Assembly: GCF_001612905.1 (NCBI RefSeq)
Contig: NZ_BDBI01000011.1
Location: 62,001-126,000, forward strand
DNA length: 64,000 nucleotides
Direction of reading: 5' to 3'
Source of the DNA: Nocardia ignorata NBRC 108230
GTDB lineage: Bacteria > Actinomycetota > Actinomycetes > Mycobacteriales > Mycobacteriaceae
Part shown: piece by piece, positions 33,553 through 44,606 of the stretch
How the letters are laid out: each line of letters opens with the position of its first letter
Numbering within the stretch: the stretch's first letter is position 1
Notes under the pieces: model-generated
Database searches by the model: none
What the model saw: only the letters and a program-made list of their open reading frames with translations
Told to the model about the DNA's origin: nothing
Program-made: the position numbers and the translations under genes

Positions 33553-35267
33553 TCCGCACACTGTTACGGGTGCTCGGCCATCAGTACGCGGGTCCGGTTC
33601 GCCGGACCGTGGTGTTGATGGGTGTCACCGCCGTGCTCGAAGGGTTGTCCTACCTGCTGCTTGTTCCCGTGTTGCGTGAGCTGTTCGGCAGCGAACCCGC
33701 GCGGGCCTGGCCGTGGCTGATCGGGTTCGGGTGCGCGGTCGGGGTGTACGCCGTGCTGCGTTATGTCAGCGATCTGTCGGGATTCCGCTCGGGCACCACG
33801 CTGTTGCGCGGGACTTACCACCGCATCGGCGACCACCTGGCGCGGCTGCCGGTCGGCTGGTTCGGGCCGGACCGGGTGGGTGAGGTGTCGGTGCTGGCCA
33901 GCCGGGGTGTGCTCGAGGCGATGGGCGTGATCGCGCACCTGCTCAGCCCGTTCATCACCGCGACGTTGACGCCGGCGACCATCGTGGTGGTGATCGCGGT
34001 CTTCGATTGGCGGCTCGGACTGGCCGCGCTGGTCGCCGTCCCCCTGGTAGCCGTGGTGCAGATCCGGGCGAGTCGTGCGCTGGCGGTCACCGACGCCGAA
34101 CGCCACGCCCGTGACCACGAGGCGGCGGGCCGCGTCATCGAATACCTGCGGGCCCAGCCGGTGCTGCGCGCGGGTGGCCGAAGCACCGAGCGGTTCGGTC
34201 TGCTCGACGATGCGCTGCGGGAGCTGCAGCGGGCCACTCATCGCTCGGTCCGAACCGCGCTGCCGGGGATGGTCGGTCTCACGCTCGTCGTCCAGACCAT
34301 GTTCACCGTGCTGCTCGCGCTCGGGGCCTACCTCGCCCTCGGCGGCCGGATCGGCGCCGCCGAGCTGCTGGCGATCCTGGTGCTCGCCGCCCGTTGCGCC
34401 GAACCGTTGCTATCACTGGCCGATCTGGGTGGCAAGCTGCGCAGCGCGCACTCCCAGCTCACCCGGCTGGACGACCTGCTCAGTACCGAACCGCTTGCTG
34501 AACCGCGTGATCCGATCCGACCGCTCCGCCACGATCTCGCGTTCGATGCCGTGGGCTTCGCGCGCGACGGGCACACCGTGCTGGACGGGCTGACGTTCCA
34601 GGTGCCGCAGGGTCAGCGGTTCGCGATCGTCGGGCCCTCCGGCGCCGGGAAATCCACGGTGCTCCAACTGCTCGCCCGATTCCACGATGTCGACGCGGGC
34701 GCGATCCGCATCGGCGGTGTCGACGTGCGCGACATCGACACCGCCACCCTGATGTCGTCCATCGCCATCGTCTTCCAGGACGTGTACCTGTTCGACGGCA
34801 CGATCGAGGACAACATCCGCCTCGGCCGCCCCGATGCCACCGACACCGAGGTGCGGGCGGCGGCGACCGCGGCCGGGCTGGACGAGGTGGTCGACCGTTT
34901 GCCCGGCGGCTGGTCGGCCGCCGTCGGTGAGGGCGGCGCGCTGCTGTCCGGTGGTGAACGCCAACGTGTTTCGATCGCCCGCGCCCTCCTGAAGGACGCA
35001 CCCATCGTCCTGCTCGACGAAGTCACCTCGGCGCTCGACCCCGCCAACGAAGCAGCCGTCCACCAGGGCATCGAACGCCTGATGGCCGGACGAACCGTCA
35101 TCGTCGTAGCCCACCGCCTGCGCACGGTCCGAACCGCCGACCACGTCCTGTTCCTCGACAAGGGAAGTGTCGTGGAGCATGGCACCCACCATGAACTCGT
35201 CGAAAAAGGCGGGCGCTACGCAGATTTCGTGGCAATCACCGATGCTGCGGCCACCACAAGTCGATGA
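33549..35267 (+). CDS. ABC transporter with fused permease and ATPase domains (YbtQ/IrtB-like half)
   Basis: A 572-residue partner half-transporter with six membrane helices and a C-terminal ATPase domain. Walker A is GPSGAGKST, the signature LSGGERQR, Walker B IVLLDEVTSALDPANE and the switch VAHRL. DEVTSALDP-NE is characteristic of YbtQ/IrtB-type subunits and complements the DEATAFADP form upstream. Its ATG overlaps the stop of the first half (ATGA), so equimolar synthesis through coupling is likely. Both ATP sites appear intact, unlike many heterodimeric exporters with one degenerate site. No siderophore synthesis or iron-box sequence lies nearby, so the iron role is inferred from family signatures only. 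Confidence 0.88.
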   Translation: MIRTLLRVLGHQYAGPVRRTVVLMGVTAVLEGLSYLLLVPVLRELFGSEPARAWPWLIGFGCAVGVYAVLRYVSDLSGFRSGTTLLRGTYHRIGDHLARLPVGWFGPDRVGEVSVLASRGVLEAMGVIAHLLSPFITATLTPATIVVVIAVFDWRLGLAALVAVPLVAVVQIRASRALAVTDAERHARDHEAAGRVIEYLRAQPVLRAGGRSTERFGLLDDALRELQRATHRSVRTALPGMVGLTLVVQTMFTVLLALGAYLALGGRIGAAELLAILVLAARCAEPLLSLADLGGKLRSAHSQLTRLDDLLSTEPLAEPRDPIRPLRHDLAFDAVGFARDGHTVLDGLTFQVPQGQRFAIVGPSGAGKSTVLQLLARFHDVDAGAIRIGGVDVRDIDTATLMSSIAIVFQDVYLFDGTIEDNIRLGRPDATDTEVRAAATAAGLDEVVDRLPGGWSAAVGEGGALLSGGERQRVSIARALLKDAPIVLLDEVTSALDPANEAAVHQGIERLMAGRTVIVVAHRLRTVRTADHVLFLDKGSVVEHGTHHELVEKGGRYADFVAITDAAATTSR

Positions 35268-35309
35268 CCGCAGCAGTACCCACCTGGCGTGGCAGAGGTA
35301 CCCCAAAGG

Positions 35310-36161
35310 TCAGCCTGGTGAAACCTCTACCAGAGCACCGGATTCCATAGCCACCCAGAGATGGCCGGTGGAGTCCACGGTGAGTCCGTGGGGCTCGGCG
35401 CCGGGGAGGGTCAGGTGGTCGATCTTGCCGTCGGTGTCGATCCGGCCGAGGTTTCCGCTGGCCCATTCGGTGAACCAGAGCGCACCGTCGGGCCCCGTGA
35501 CGATTGCGTGCGGGCGTGAATCACGGTCTGGCAGAGCGCATTCGGTAACCGTACCCGTGCTGTCGATGCGACCGATCGCGCCCACGCCGATCTCGGTGAA
35601 CCACACCGCGCCGTCGGGGCCTGCGGCGATGCCGACCGGGGCCGCCGAAGGGGTGGGCAGCGGGTGCAGTGTCACTGTGAGGTCGGTGTCGATGCGGCCG
35701 ATCGCATTGCCCTGGTTCACCGTGAACCAGACCGCGCCGTCGGAGCCCGCGGTGATCATCGACGGCATTCCGTCGACCGCGACCCCCTCGATCCCACCGT
35801 CGCCCGCGATCCGGCCGACCCGACCGGCCTGCAATTCGGTGAACCACATCCCGCCGGGCCCAGCGCAGACACCGTAGGGGCCGTCCATCGTCAGGCTGCT
35901 CACCGCGCCGTCGAGGGTGATCCGGCCCAGCCGGCCACCGTGGAACTCGGTGAACCACAGGGCGTTATCGTCGCCCGCCACGATCACCGTGGGTTGGCCA
36001 CCGACGGGGTCGAGGGCGAAGGTCTCGACCTGCCCCTCGGCATACCGCCCGATGGCACCCTGGGTCACCAGGGTGAACCACAACGCACCGTCCGGTCCGA
36101 CGGTGACCCCGTACGGTGCTCCGGCTACCTCGATCTCGCGCACTATCTCGCCGATACTCAA
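35310..36161 (-). CDS. vgb: Virginiamycin B lyase (streptogramin B lyase) homologue
   Basis: A 283-residue seven-bladed beta-propeller; repeated units of the form GPDGALWFTE...GRIDTDG are visible about every 42 residues. Vgb linearises type B streptogramins by cleaving the ester bond. Residues matching its catalytic set are present: Tyr17 (APYGVTV), His218 (RPHAIVTG) and Glu256/His258 (AEPHGLTV). I choose the TTG at 36161, with AGGAGG upstream, because it gives the family length (about 290-300). The ATG at 36293 would place the N-terminus over the gcvP terminator hairpin. It is transcribed leftward, downstream of gcvP, probably from its own promoter. Many actinobacterial relatives have unknown substrates, so resistance is not certain. 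Confidence 0.8.
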   Translation of the reverse strand: MSIGEIVREIEVAGAPYGVTVGPDGALWFTLVTQGAIGRYAEGQVETFALDPVGGQPTVIVAGDDNALWFTEFHGGRLGRITLDGAVSSLTMDGPYGVCAGPGGMWFTELQAGRVGRIAGDGGIEGVAVDGMPSMITAGSDGAVWFTVNQGNAIGRIDTDLTVTLHPLPTPSAAPVGIAAGPDGAVWFTEIGVGAIGRIDSTGTVTECALPDRDSRPHAIVTGPDGALWFTEWASGNLGRIDTDGKIDHLTLPGAEPHGLTVDSTGHLWVAMESGALVEVSPG

Positions 36162-36270
36162 CGATTCGATCCCCTCCTGGTCATGGGAACATCCCGCCCC
36201 ACCCGCCACCGTACCGACCGTCGCCACGCCGGGCAGCCCACCGGGTGCCCGAATTCCGGGCCGCGAACGA

Positions 36271-36308
36271 ATCCGGGCCCCGCCGAACAACATCGGCGGG
36301 GCCCGGAT
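36271..36308 (-). terminator. gcvP terminator hairpin
   Basis: A 16 bp perfect stem (36271-36286 with 36293-36308, loop ACAACA) begins 9 bp beyond the gcvP stop on the minus strand. It separates gcvP from the Vgb gene downstream on the same strand. Confidence 0.8.
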
Positions 36309-36317
36309 CAGCGGGGA

Positions 36318-39128
<2,811 letters not shown>

Positions 39129-39193
39129 GGCAGCTCCAGGTCGGGCGGGTCGGCCTCGTGGCCGACGGGTACCAGCCCTCCCCCTCTGTCTGT

Positions 39194-39368
39194 GCGCCTG
39201 AGAGATTCGGTAGCCGGTCGAGACCGTGCCCCTTTCCCCGTGGGCGGGCAGCCGGATGCCACCGCTTTCCAGAGGCGTCGAATCACCGCGCGGTCCCTGT
39301 TGCCTGAGAGATTGACGGGGAGGTGCTGCTCCTTCGGCGCCCGGACTCTTGCGATCCCAGGACTCTCC
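39194..39368 (-). promoter_or_regulatory. Tandem glycine riboswitch in gcvP leader
   Basis: Read on the minus strand, two glycine aptamers are recognisable. The first (about 39368-39302) starts GGAGAG, has the core GCGCCGAAGGAGCA and ends TCTCAGGC. The second (about 39275-39196) starts CTCTGGAAAGCGG, contains GGGGAAAGGGGCA and ends CTCTCAGGC. The tandem arrangement with a short linker is typical. The second aptamer ends about 65 nt before the gcvP start. High glycine should turn gcvP on, as in other bacteria. The expression platform could be translational, since the ribosome site is close, but I did not model it. Confidence 0.9.
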
Positions 39369-39537
39369 CGCACGACGGCGACGCACCTCCGAGTCTAGAG
39401 GCAGCAAACCCCCGGTCGCGCCACCAGGGGTCCGCCGGGGGTGTAGTGCTCGTCACTCCCCCACTGGGACGGGAGACGTTTCGATCCCCCTGCGCGCAAC
39501 CGGTGAATCCGGCGGCCCGCTGCGCGATCGTGTCGGC

Positions 39538-40755
39538 ATGACTTCCTCCACCGCGTCCGCGATCACAGATTCCGAGCTCGATGCCGTCTTCGCCCCGATC
39601 TTCGACCGGATCGCCGCCGGTGCGGTGGCCAGGGAGGTCGACCGGCGATTGCCGTTCGACGAGGTCTCCTGGCTGAAGGAGGCCCGGTTCGGTGCCCTGC
39701 GGGTACCGGTCGAGTTCGGTGGCTACGGTGCGAGCGTGCGTCAGCTGTTCCGGCTGCTCATCGACCTGGCGGCCGCCGAGTCGAACCTGCCGCAGGCGCT
39801 GCGGGTGCACTGGTCGTTCGTGGAGGATCAGCGGCTGGCCGAGCCGGGCCCGCAGCGGGAGCGGTGGTTGCGGGCGGTGGCCGAGGGCGCCCTGGTCGGT
39901 AACGCGATCACCGAACCCGGCGTGGGCGGCGTCGACCGGTATCGCACCCGGCTGACCGAGGACGGCGACCGGCTGCTCCTGAACGGGGTGAAGTACTACA
40001 GCACCGGTTCACTGTTCGCCGATCACATCCTGGTCGCCGCCGATCGTGACGGTGAGCGCCTCGGTGTGCTGGTCGACGCGAACGCCGAGGGGGTGGTGCA
40101 GCACGACGACTGGGACGGTTTCGGGCAGCGGCTCACCGCCAGCGGCACCACCGAGTTCACCGATGTCGTGGTGGCGCCCGATCGGATCCTCGGGCCCGGC
40201 TACGGTGTCGCGGGCCCCACCTACGGCACCGCCTACCTGCAGTTGGTGCAGCTCGCGGTGCTCGCCGGGATCGCCGCCCGCGCCGAGCGCGACGCCACGG
40301 AATGGGTGAGTGCGCGCACCCGCACCTACACGCACGCCTCGGCCGACCTGCCGCGCGAGGACCCCCTCGTCCAGCAGGTGATCGGCAAGTTGTCGGCGGC
40401 GGCGTTCACCGCGCGCGCGACCGTGCTGGCTGTGGCGGACATTCTCGACCGCGTCCTCGACGCCGGGGCGAAGGACCACGGTGACCTAGCCGCCGCCGAA
40501 TTGGCCGCCGCGCAAGCACAACTCGCGGTGATCGATATCGTGCTGGCCGCCACGACCCAGCTGTTCGAGCTCGGTGGCGCGTCCATCGTGTCCGAACAGC
40601 TGCGCTTGGACCGGCACTGGCGCAATGCGCGCACCGTCTCCGTGCACAATCCGGCGATCTTCAAAGCCCGCGCGGTCGGTGACCACCTGCTCAACGGCAC
40701 CGAGTTGCCGTTCGGTTGGAGCGCGGGCGAGCGCCGGACGGAGGTGACGCGATGA
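39538..40755 (+). CDS. Acyl-CoA-dehydrogenase-fold flavin monooxygenase (SfnB/DszC-like), copy 1
   Basis: A 405-residue protein of the acyl-CoA dehydrogenase fold, but of the sulfur-acquisition (DszC/SfnB) branch, whose members use reduced flavin and oxygen or support organosulfur use. Typical features are RLPFDEVSWLKEARFGALRVPVEFGG, NGVKYYSTGSLFADHILVAA (a hallmark of this branch) and the C-terminal RLDRHWRNARTVSVHNP. The ATG at 39538 has no clear ribosome site. Its stop overlaps the start of the broken monooxygenase gene (ATGA). It starts a five-gene rightward cluster. About 30% of the sequence pattern is shared with the gene at 44606 by eye, so these are two paralogues in one cluster. Confidence 0.85.
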   Translation: MTSSTASAITDSELDAVFAPIFDRIAAGAVAREVDRRLPFDEVSWLKEARFGALRVPVEFGGYGASVRQLFRLLIDLAAAESNLPQALRVHWSFVEDQRLAEPGPQRERWLRAVAEGALVGNAITEPGVGGVDRYRTRLTEDGDRLLLNGVKYYSTGSLFADHILVAADRDGERLGVLVDANAEGVVQHDDWDGFGQRLTASGTTEFTDVVVAPDRILGPGYGVAGPTYGTAYLQLVQLAVLAGIAARAERDATEWVSARTRTYTHASADLPREDPLVQQVIGKLSAAAFTARATVLAVADILDRVLDAGAKDHGDLAAAELAAAQAQLAVIDIVLAATTQLFELGGASIVSEQLRLDRHWRNARTVSVHNPAIFKARAVGDHLLNGTELPFGWSAGERRTEVTR

Positions 40756-42006
40756 GCAGGCCGATCCGCTTCAACGCGTTCGACATGAACTGCGTGGCCC
40801 ACCAGTCACCGGGACTGTGGCGTCATCCGCTCGACCAGTCCCACCGCTACACCGATATCGGGTACTGGACCGAGCTGGCGAAACTCCTGGAACGCGGGCG
40901 GTTCGACGGCATCTTCATCGCCGATGTCCTCGGCGCCTACGACGTGTACGGCGGCGACGACACCGCCGCGCTACGCCAAGGGGCGCAAACACCCGTCGCC
41001 GACCCGCTGCTGCTGGTGTCGGCGATGGCGGCGGTGACCGAGCATCTGGGCTTCGGCATCACCACCGGCACCGGGTTCGAGCATCCTTTTCCGTTCGCGC
41101 GCCGCATGTCGACCCTCGACCACCTCACGCGCGGACGCCTCGGCTGGAATGTGGTGACGGGCTATCTGCCTTCGGCGGCAAGGAATTTCGGCGATGCCGA
41201 TTCACGTGTCGGAGCCGTCACCGCAGCGCACGCCGGTGATCTATCAGGCGGGCGCCTCGCCGCGCGGGGTACAGTTCGCGGCCGAGAACGCCGAGGCGAT
41301 CTTCATCGCAGGTCCCTCCAAACGCGTACTGGCCCAGACCGTTTCGCGAGTTCGCGACGCGTTGGAGGCGGCGGGACGTGGACGGTACGAGGCCAGGATC
41401 TACGCGCTGGCCACCATCATCACCGACGAGACGGACGAGGCGGCACGGGCCAAACACGAGGAATACCTGTCCTACGCGAGCGTCGAGGGCGGGCTGGTGT
41501 TCATGTCGGGCTGGATGGGAATCGACCTGTCGCGATACGACCTCGACGACCCGATCGGTGAGGTGCGCAGCAACGCCATCCAGTCGGCGGTGGCGGCATT
41601 CCAGGAATTCGACGACGACGGCCGCGAATGGACGGTGCGCGACATCGGGCGCTGGGCGGGTATCGGCGGCATGGGGCCGGTGTTCACCGGTTCCGGCGAA
41701 ACTGTCGCCGACCTGCTGCAGAAGTGGGTCGCCGACACCGATCTGGACGGGTTCAACCTGGCCTACGCCATCACCCCCGGCACATTCGAGGACATCGTGA
41801 ACCATGTCGTTCCGGTGTTGACCGAACGCGGTGTGTACCGCACCGAATACGAGCCGGGGACGTTGCGCAACGCCCTCTTCGGAGCCGGTGATCGGCTACC
41901 CGAGCACCATCGTGGTGCCGGGTATCGCGTCGGTGGTCCGCGGTCCACCGTGCTACCGCACGCGGTGTCACGGCCGGGGTCGGTGAACGAACCGGCGGGC
42001 GCGTAG
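40752..42006 (+). pseudogene. NtaA/SnaA/DszA-type FMN monooxygenase, disrupted
   Basis: The locus encodes a luciferase-fold monooxygenase of the NtaA/DszA group in two different frames. The first frame begins at 40752 (SRPIRFNAFDMNCVAHQSPG) and keeps homology to about 41190 (GRLGWNVVTGYLPSAARNFG). The second frame takes over from about 41197 (PIHVSEPSPQRTPVIYQAG) to 42006. Intact relatives have about 50-60 further residues between these points, covering the HDERYD...EGKHFSVPG stretch, so an internal deletion that also shifted the frame is the likeliest cause. The product of the first frame would run out of frame to 41561 and be non-functional. The ATG overlaps the previous stop. A sequencing error alone would not remove that many codons. 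Confidence 0.8.
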
Positions 42007-42067
42007 GAATGAATTCGCGCTGATCGCAACACTCTTCATCGGGTGCAGGTCAGCGCAGTATTCCGGT

Positions 42068-43450
42068 ATGACATCGCAGACTCCCGCTTCCCGCTCCACT
42101 CGTTCGGCCGCGGTAATCGGCGCCGGCCAAACCGGCGTCACTGCGGCGCTAGGACTACTCGACGCCGGTTTCACCGTCACCCTCTACAGCGACCGAGATC
42201 AACGCGCACTGCGCGACGAGGTGCCCGCCACCGGCACCGCCCTCGAATTCGGCGAAACCCAGCAGGCCGAAGCCGCGCTCGGGCTCGACAGCTACACCGG
42301 CCGCGCACCCCGCCACACCGGACTCAGTGTCCGCATCGCCGGACCGGAGAACGCCGAAGTGATCGCCTTCGACGGCACCTTCGACGGGTATGTCGGGGTC
42401 GCGGTCGACACCCGGCTCAAGGCCGACGAACGACTCACCGCCTTCCGTGCGCGCGGCGGCGAGTTCGTCGTCGACAACGTCACCCCGCAGTCACTGGACG
42501 TGATCGCCGCCGCCAACGACCTCACCCTGGTCGCCACCGGTCGCGGCGGATTGTCCGACCTCTTCCCGATCGACACCACCCGCACCGTTTACGACAAGCC
42601 GCAACGCTCGCTGCTCACCGTCACCGTGACCGGCCTCGGCTACGACTCCGGTGTGTTCGCGCACCGCGGCCCGGCCGGCGGCGCGCACAGTCTGTTCTCC
42701 ATCCTGGCCGAGCAGGGCGAAGCGTGGTGGGGCCCGTACCTGCACAAAGACGTGGGTCCGAGCTGGGCCTTCCTCGGCTGGGCGCGTCCCGGTAGCGACT
42801 GGGAGACCCGATTCGCCGCGGCCGATTCCGCCGAGTCGGCGTTGCGCATCGTGAAGGACCTCTACCGCGATTACATCGACTGGGATCTGCCGGAGGTCCA
42901 GGCCACCCAGGTGATCGCCGAAGACCCCCACTCCTGGCTCAAAGGCGCGGTGCGGCCGGTCGTGCGGGCGGGTGTGGGACGCACCGAGAGCGGCCACCCG
43001 GTCGCGGCCTTCGGCGACACCGCGGTCGCCTACGATCCGGTCGCCGGGCAGGGCGCCCAGAGTGGGCTGATCCAGGCACAGCGCCTGGTCGCGGCCGCCG
43101 CGGTGCACGACGGGCCCTTCGACGAGCAGTGGATCGGCGAGCAGTACGCCGCGTTCCTGGCCGCCCGCAGCGATGCCGCCGCCAAGGTGACCCGGCTGTT
43201 CCTCAGCGACCCCGAGTTCGCCGACATCGGCGGTCAGTTCTTCGCCACCGCCGCCGTCGACCCGCGCTTCGCCTCGGCGCTGGTCGGGCTGCTGCACCGG
43301 CCACAGCCGTTCCTCGCCATCGACACCCCCGAGGACGCCGCCGCCTACATCACCCAGGTCTCCGGTGTGGACGCGGGCGAGTTGCTGGCGAAGTTCGCAC
43401 CGGCGGGCCGCTTCGCACGATCGACGTTCGCACCGGTCGCCGTCGGATAG
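42068..43450 (+). CDS. Styrene/indole monooxygenase StyA-like FAD protein
   Basis: A 460-residue flavoprotein with an N-terminal FAD-binding motif AAVIGAGQTGVTAALGLLDAG and TVTLYSDRD, matching the start of StyA-type two-component monooxygenases. Later segments (LVATGRGGLSDLFPID, GGAHSLFSILAEQGEAWWGP, FGDTAVAYDPVAGQGAQSGL) contain the DP...GQGAQSG FAD-ribityl motif of this group. StyA is about 415 residues. A StyB flavin reductase is not present in the window. The ATG at 42068 was chosen by homology. Its placement inside an SfnG/SfnB cluster suggests oxygenation of an organosulfur compound (for example sulfoxidation) rather than styrene; this is inference. Confidence 0.78.
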   Translation: MTSQTPASRSTRSAAVIGAGQTGVTAALGLLDAGFTVTLYSDRDQRALRDEVPATGTALEFGETQQAEAALGLDSYTGRAPRHTGLSVRIAGPENAEVIAFDGTFDGYVGVAVDTRLKADERLTAFRARGGEFVVDNVTPQSLDVIAAANDLTLVATGRGGLSDLFPIDTTRTVYDKPQRSLLTVTVTGLGYDSGVFAHRGPAGGAHSLFSILAEQGEAWWGPYLHKDVGPSWAFLGWARPGSDWETRFAAADSAESALRIVKDLYRDYIDWDLPEVQATQVIAEDPHSWLKGAVRPVVRAGVGRTESGHPVAAFGDTAVAYDPVAGQGAQSGLIQAQRLVAAAAVHDGPFDEQWIGEQYAAFLAARSDAAAKVTRLFLSDPEFADIGGQFFATAAVDPRFASALVGLLHRPQPFLAIDTPEDAAAYITQVSGVDAGELLAKFAPAGRFARSTFAPVAVG

Positions 43451-43490
43451 CGACAGCCAACCCCCTCCCGCACCAACCTCTGGAGCAGCT

Positions 43491-44606
43491 ATGACAACCG
43501 AGCGGATCACCGATCAGATCCAGTTCGCCTACTGGGTGCCTAATGTGAGCGGTGGCCTCGTCACCAGCGATATCGAACAGCGCACCAGCTGGGATTACGA
43601 GTACAACAAGAAGCTCGCGCAGACCGCCGAACGCAACGGCTTCGACTACGCCCTCTCGCAGGTGCGCTACACCGCGTCCTACGGTGCCGAATTCCAGCAC
43701 GAATCCACGTCCTTCAGCCTGGCGCTGTTGCTGGCCACCGAACGGCTGAAGGTGATCGCCGCCATTCATCCCGGGCTGTGGCATCCGGCGGTGCTCGCGA
43801 AATTCGGCGCGACCGCCGATCACCTCTCGAACGGCCGGTTCGCGATCAATGTGGTGTCGGGCTGGTTCGCGGGCGAATTCCAGGCGCTCGGCGAGCCGTG
43901 GCTCGAGCACGACGAACGGTATCGGCGCAGCGGCGAATTCCTCGAGGTGATCCGCAAGATCTGGACCGAGGACGAGGTGAACTACGGCGGCGACTTCTAC
44001 CGCATCCGCGATTTCACCTTGAAGCCGAAACCGCTGAACACCCCGGAGCGGCCCAATCCCGAACTGTTCCAGGGCGGCAATTCGACGGCTGCCCGGCGCA
44101 ACGGCGGCCGCTACGCCGACTGGTATTTCTCCAACGGCAAGGACTTCGACGGCGTCACCGAACAGCTCGACGACCTGCGAGCCGTCGCCCGGGAGAACGA
44201 CCGCGAGGTGAAATTCGGGCTCAACGGGTTCATCATCGCCCGCGACACCGAGAAGGAAGCGCGCGATACGTTGCGCGAGATCATCGAGAAGGCGAACAAG
44301 ACCGCGGTCGAGGGTTTCCGCGACGCGGTGCAGCAGGCGGGTGCGTCCACCAGCGACCGCAAGGGTATGTGGGCGGATTCGTCGTTCGAGGATCTCGTGC
44401 AGTACAACGACGGATTCCGCACGCAGCTGATCGGCACACCCGAGCAAGTGGCCGAGCGGATCGTCGCCTATCGCGATCTCGGGGTGGACCTGATTCTCGG
44501 CGGATTCCTGCATTTCCAGGAGGACATCGAGTACTTCGGGGCGAAGGTGCTGCCGTTGGTTCGTGAACTCGAGGCGGCCCGGGTTCCCGCGACGGTGGTC
44601 GGCTGA
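43491..44606 (+). CDS. sfnG: Dimethylsulfone monooxygenase SfnG-like (FMNH2-dependent)
   Basis: A 371-residue luciferase-like monooxygenase. FAYWVPNVSGGLVTSDIEQRTSW near the N-terminus, QVRYTASYGAEFQHES, and NPELFQGGNSTAARRNGGRYADWYFSNG are close to SfnG, which converts dimethyl sulfone to methanesulfinate with FMNH2 and O2. The length agrees with SfnG (about 360). The ATG at 43491 has TGGAGCAGCT upstream. The next gene starts within its stop codon (TGATG). The flavin reductase it needs is not encoded nearby. Confidence 0.88.
   Translation: MTTERITDQIQFAYWVPNVSGGLVTSDIEQRTSWDYEYNKKLAQTAERNGFDYALSQVRYTASYGAEFQHESTSFSLALLLATERLKVIAAIHPGLWHPAVLAKFGATADHLSNGRFAINVVSGWFAGEFQALGEPWLEHDERYRRSGEFLEVIRKIWTEDEVNYGGDFYRIRDFTLKPKPLNTPERPNPELFQGGNSTAARRNGGRYADWYFSNGKDFDGVTEQLDDLRAVARENDREVKFGLNGFIIARDTEKEARDTLREIIEKANKTAVEGFRDAVQQAGASTSDRKGMWADSSFEDLVQYNDGFRTQLIGTPEQVAERIVAYRDLGVDLILGGFLHFQEDIEYFGAKVLPLVRELEAARVPATVVG

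Noticed and set aside
36162..36293. Longer start of the Vgb homologue at 36293
   Set aside because: The extension translates the gcvP terminator hairpin and has no propeller repeat; the TTG start gives the family length.
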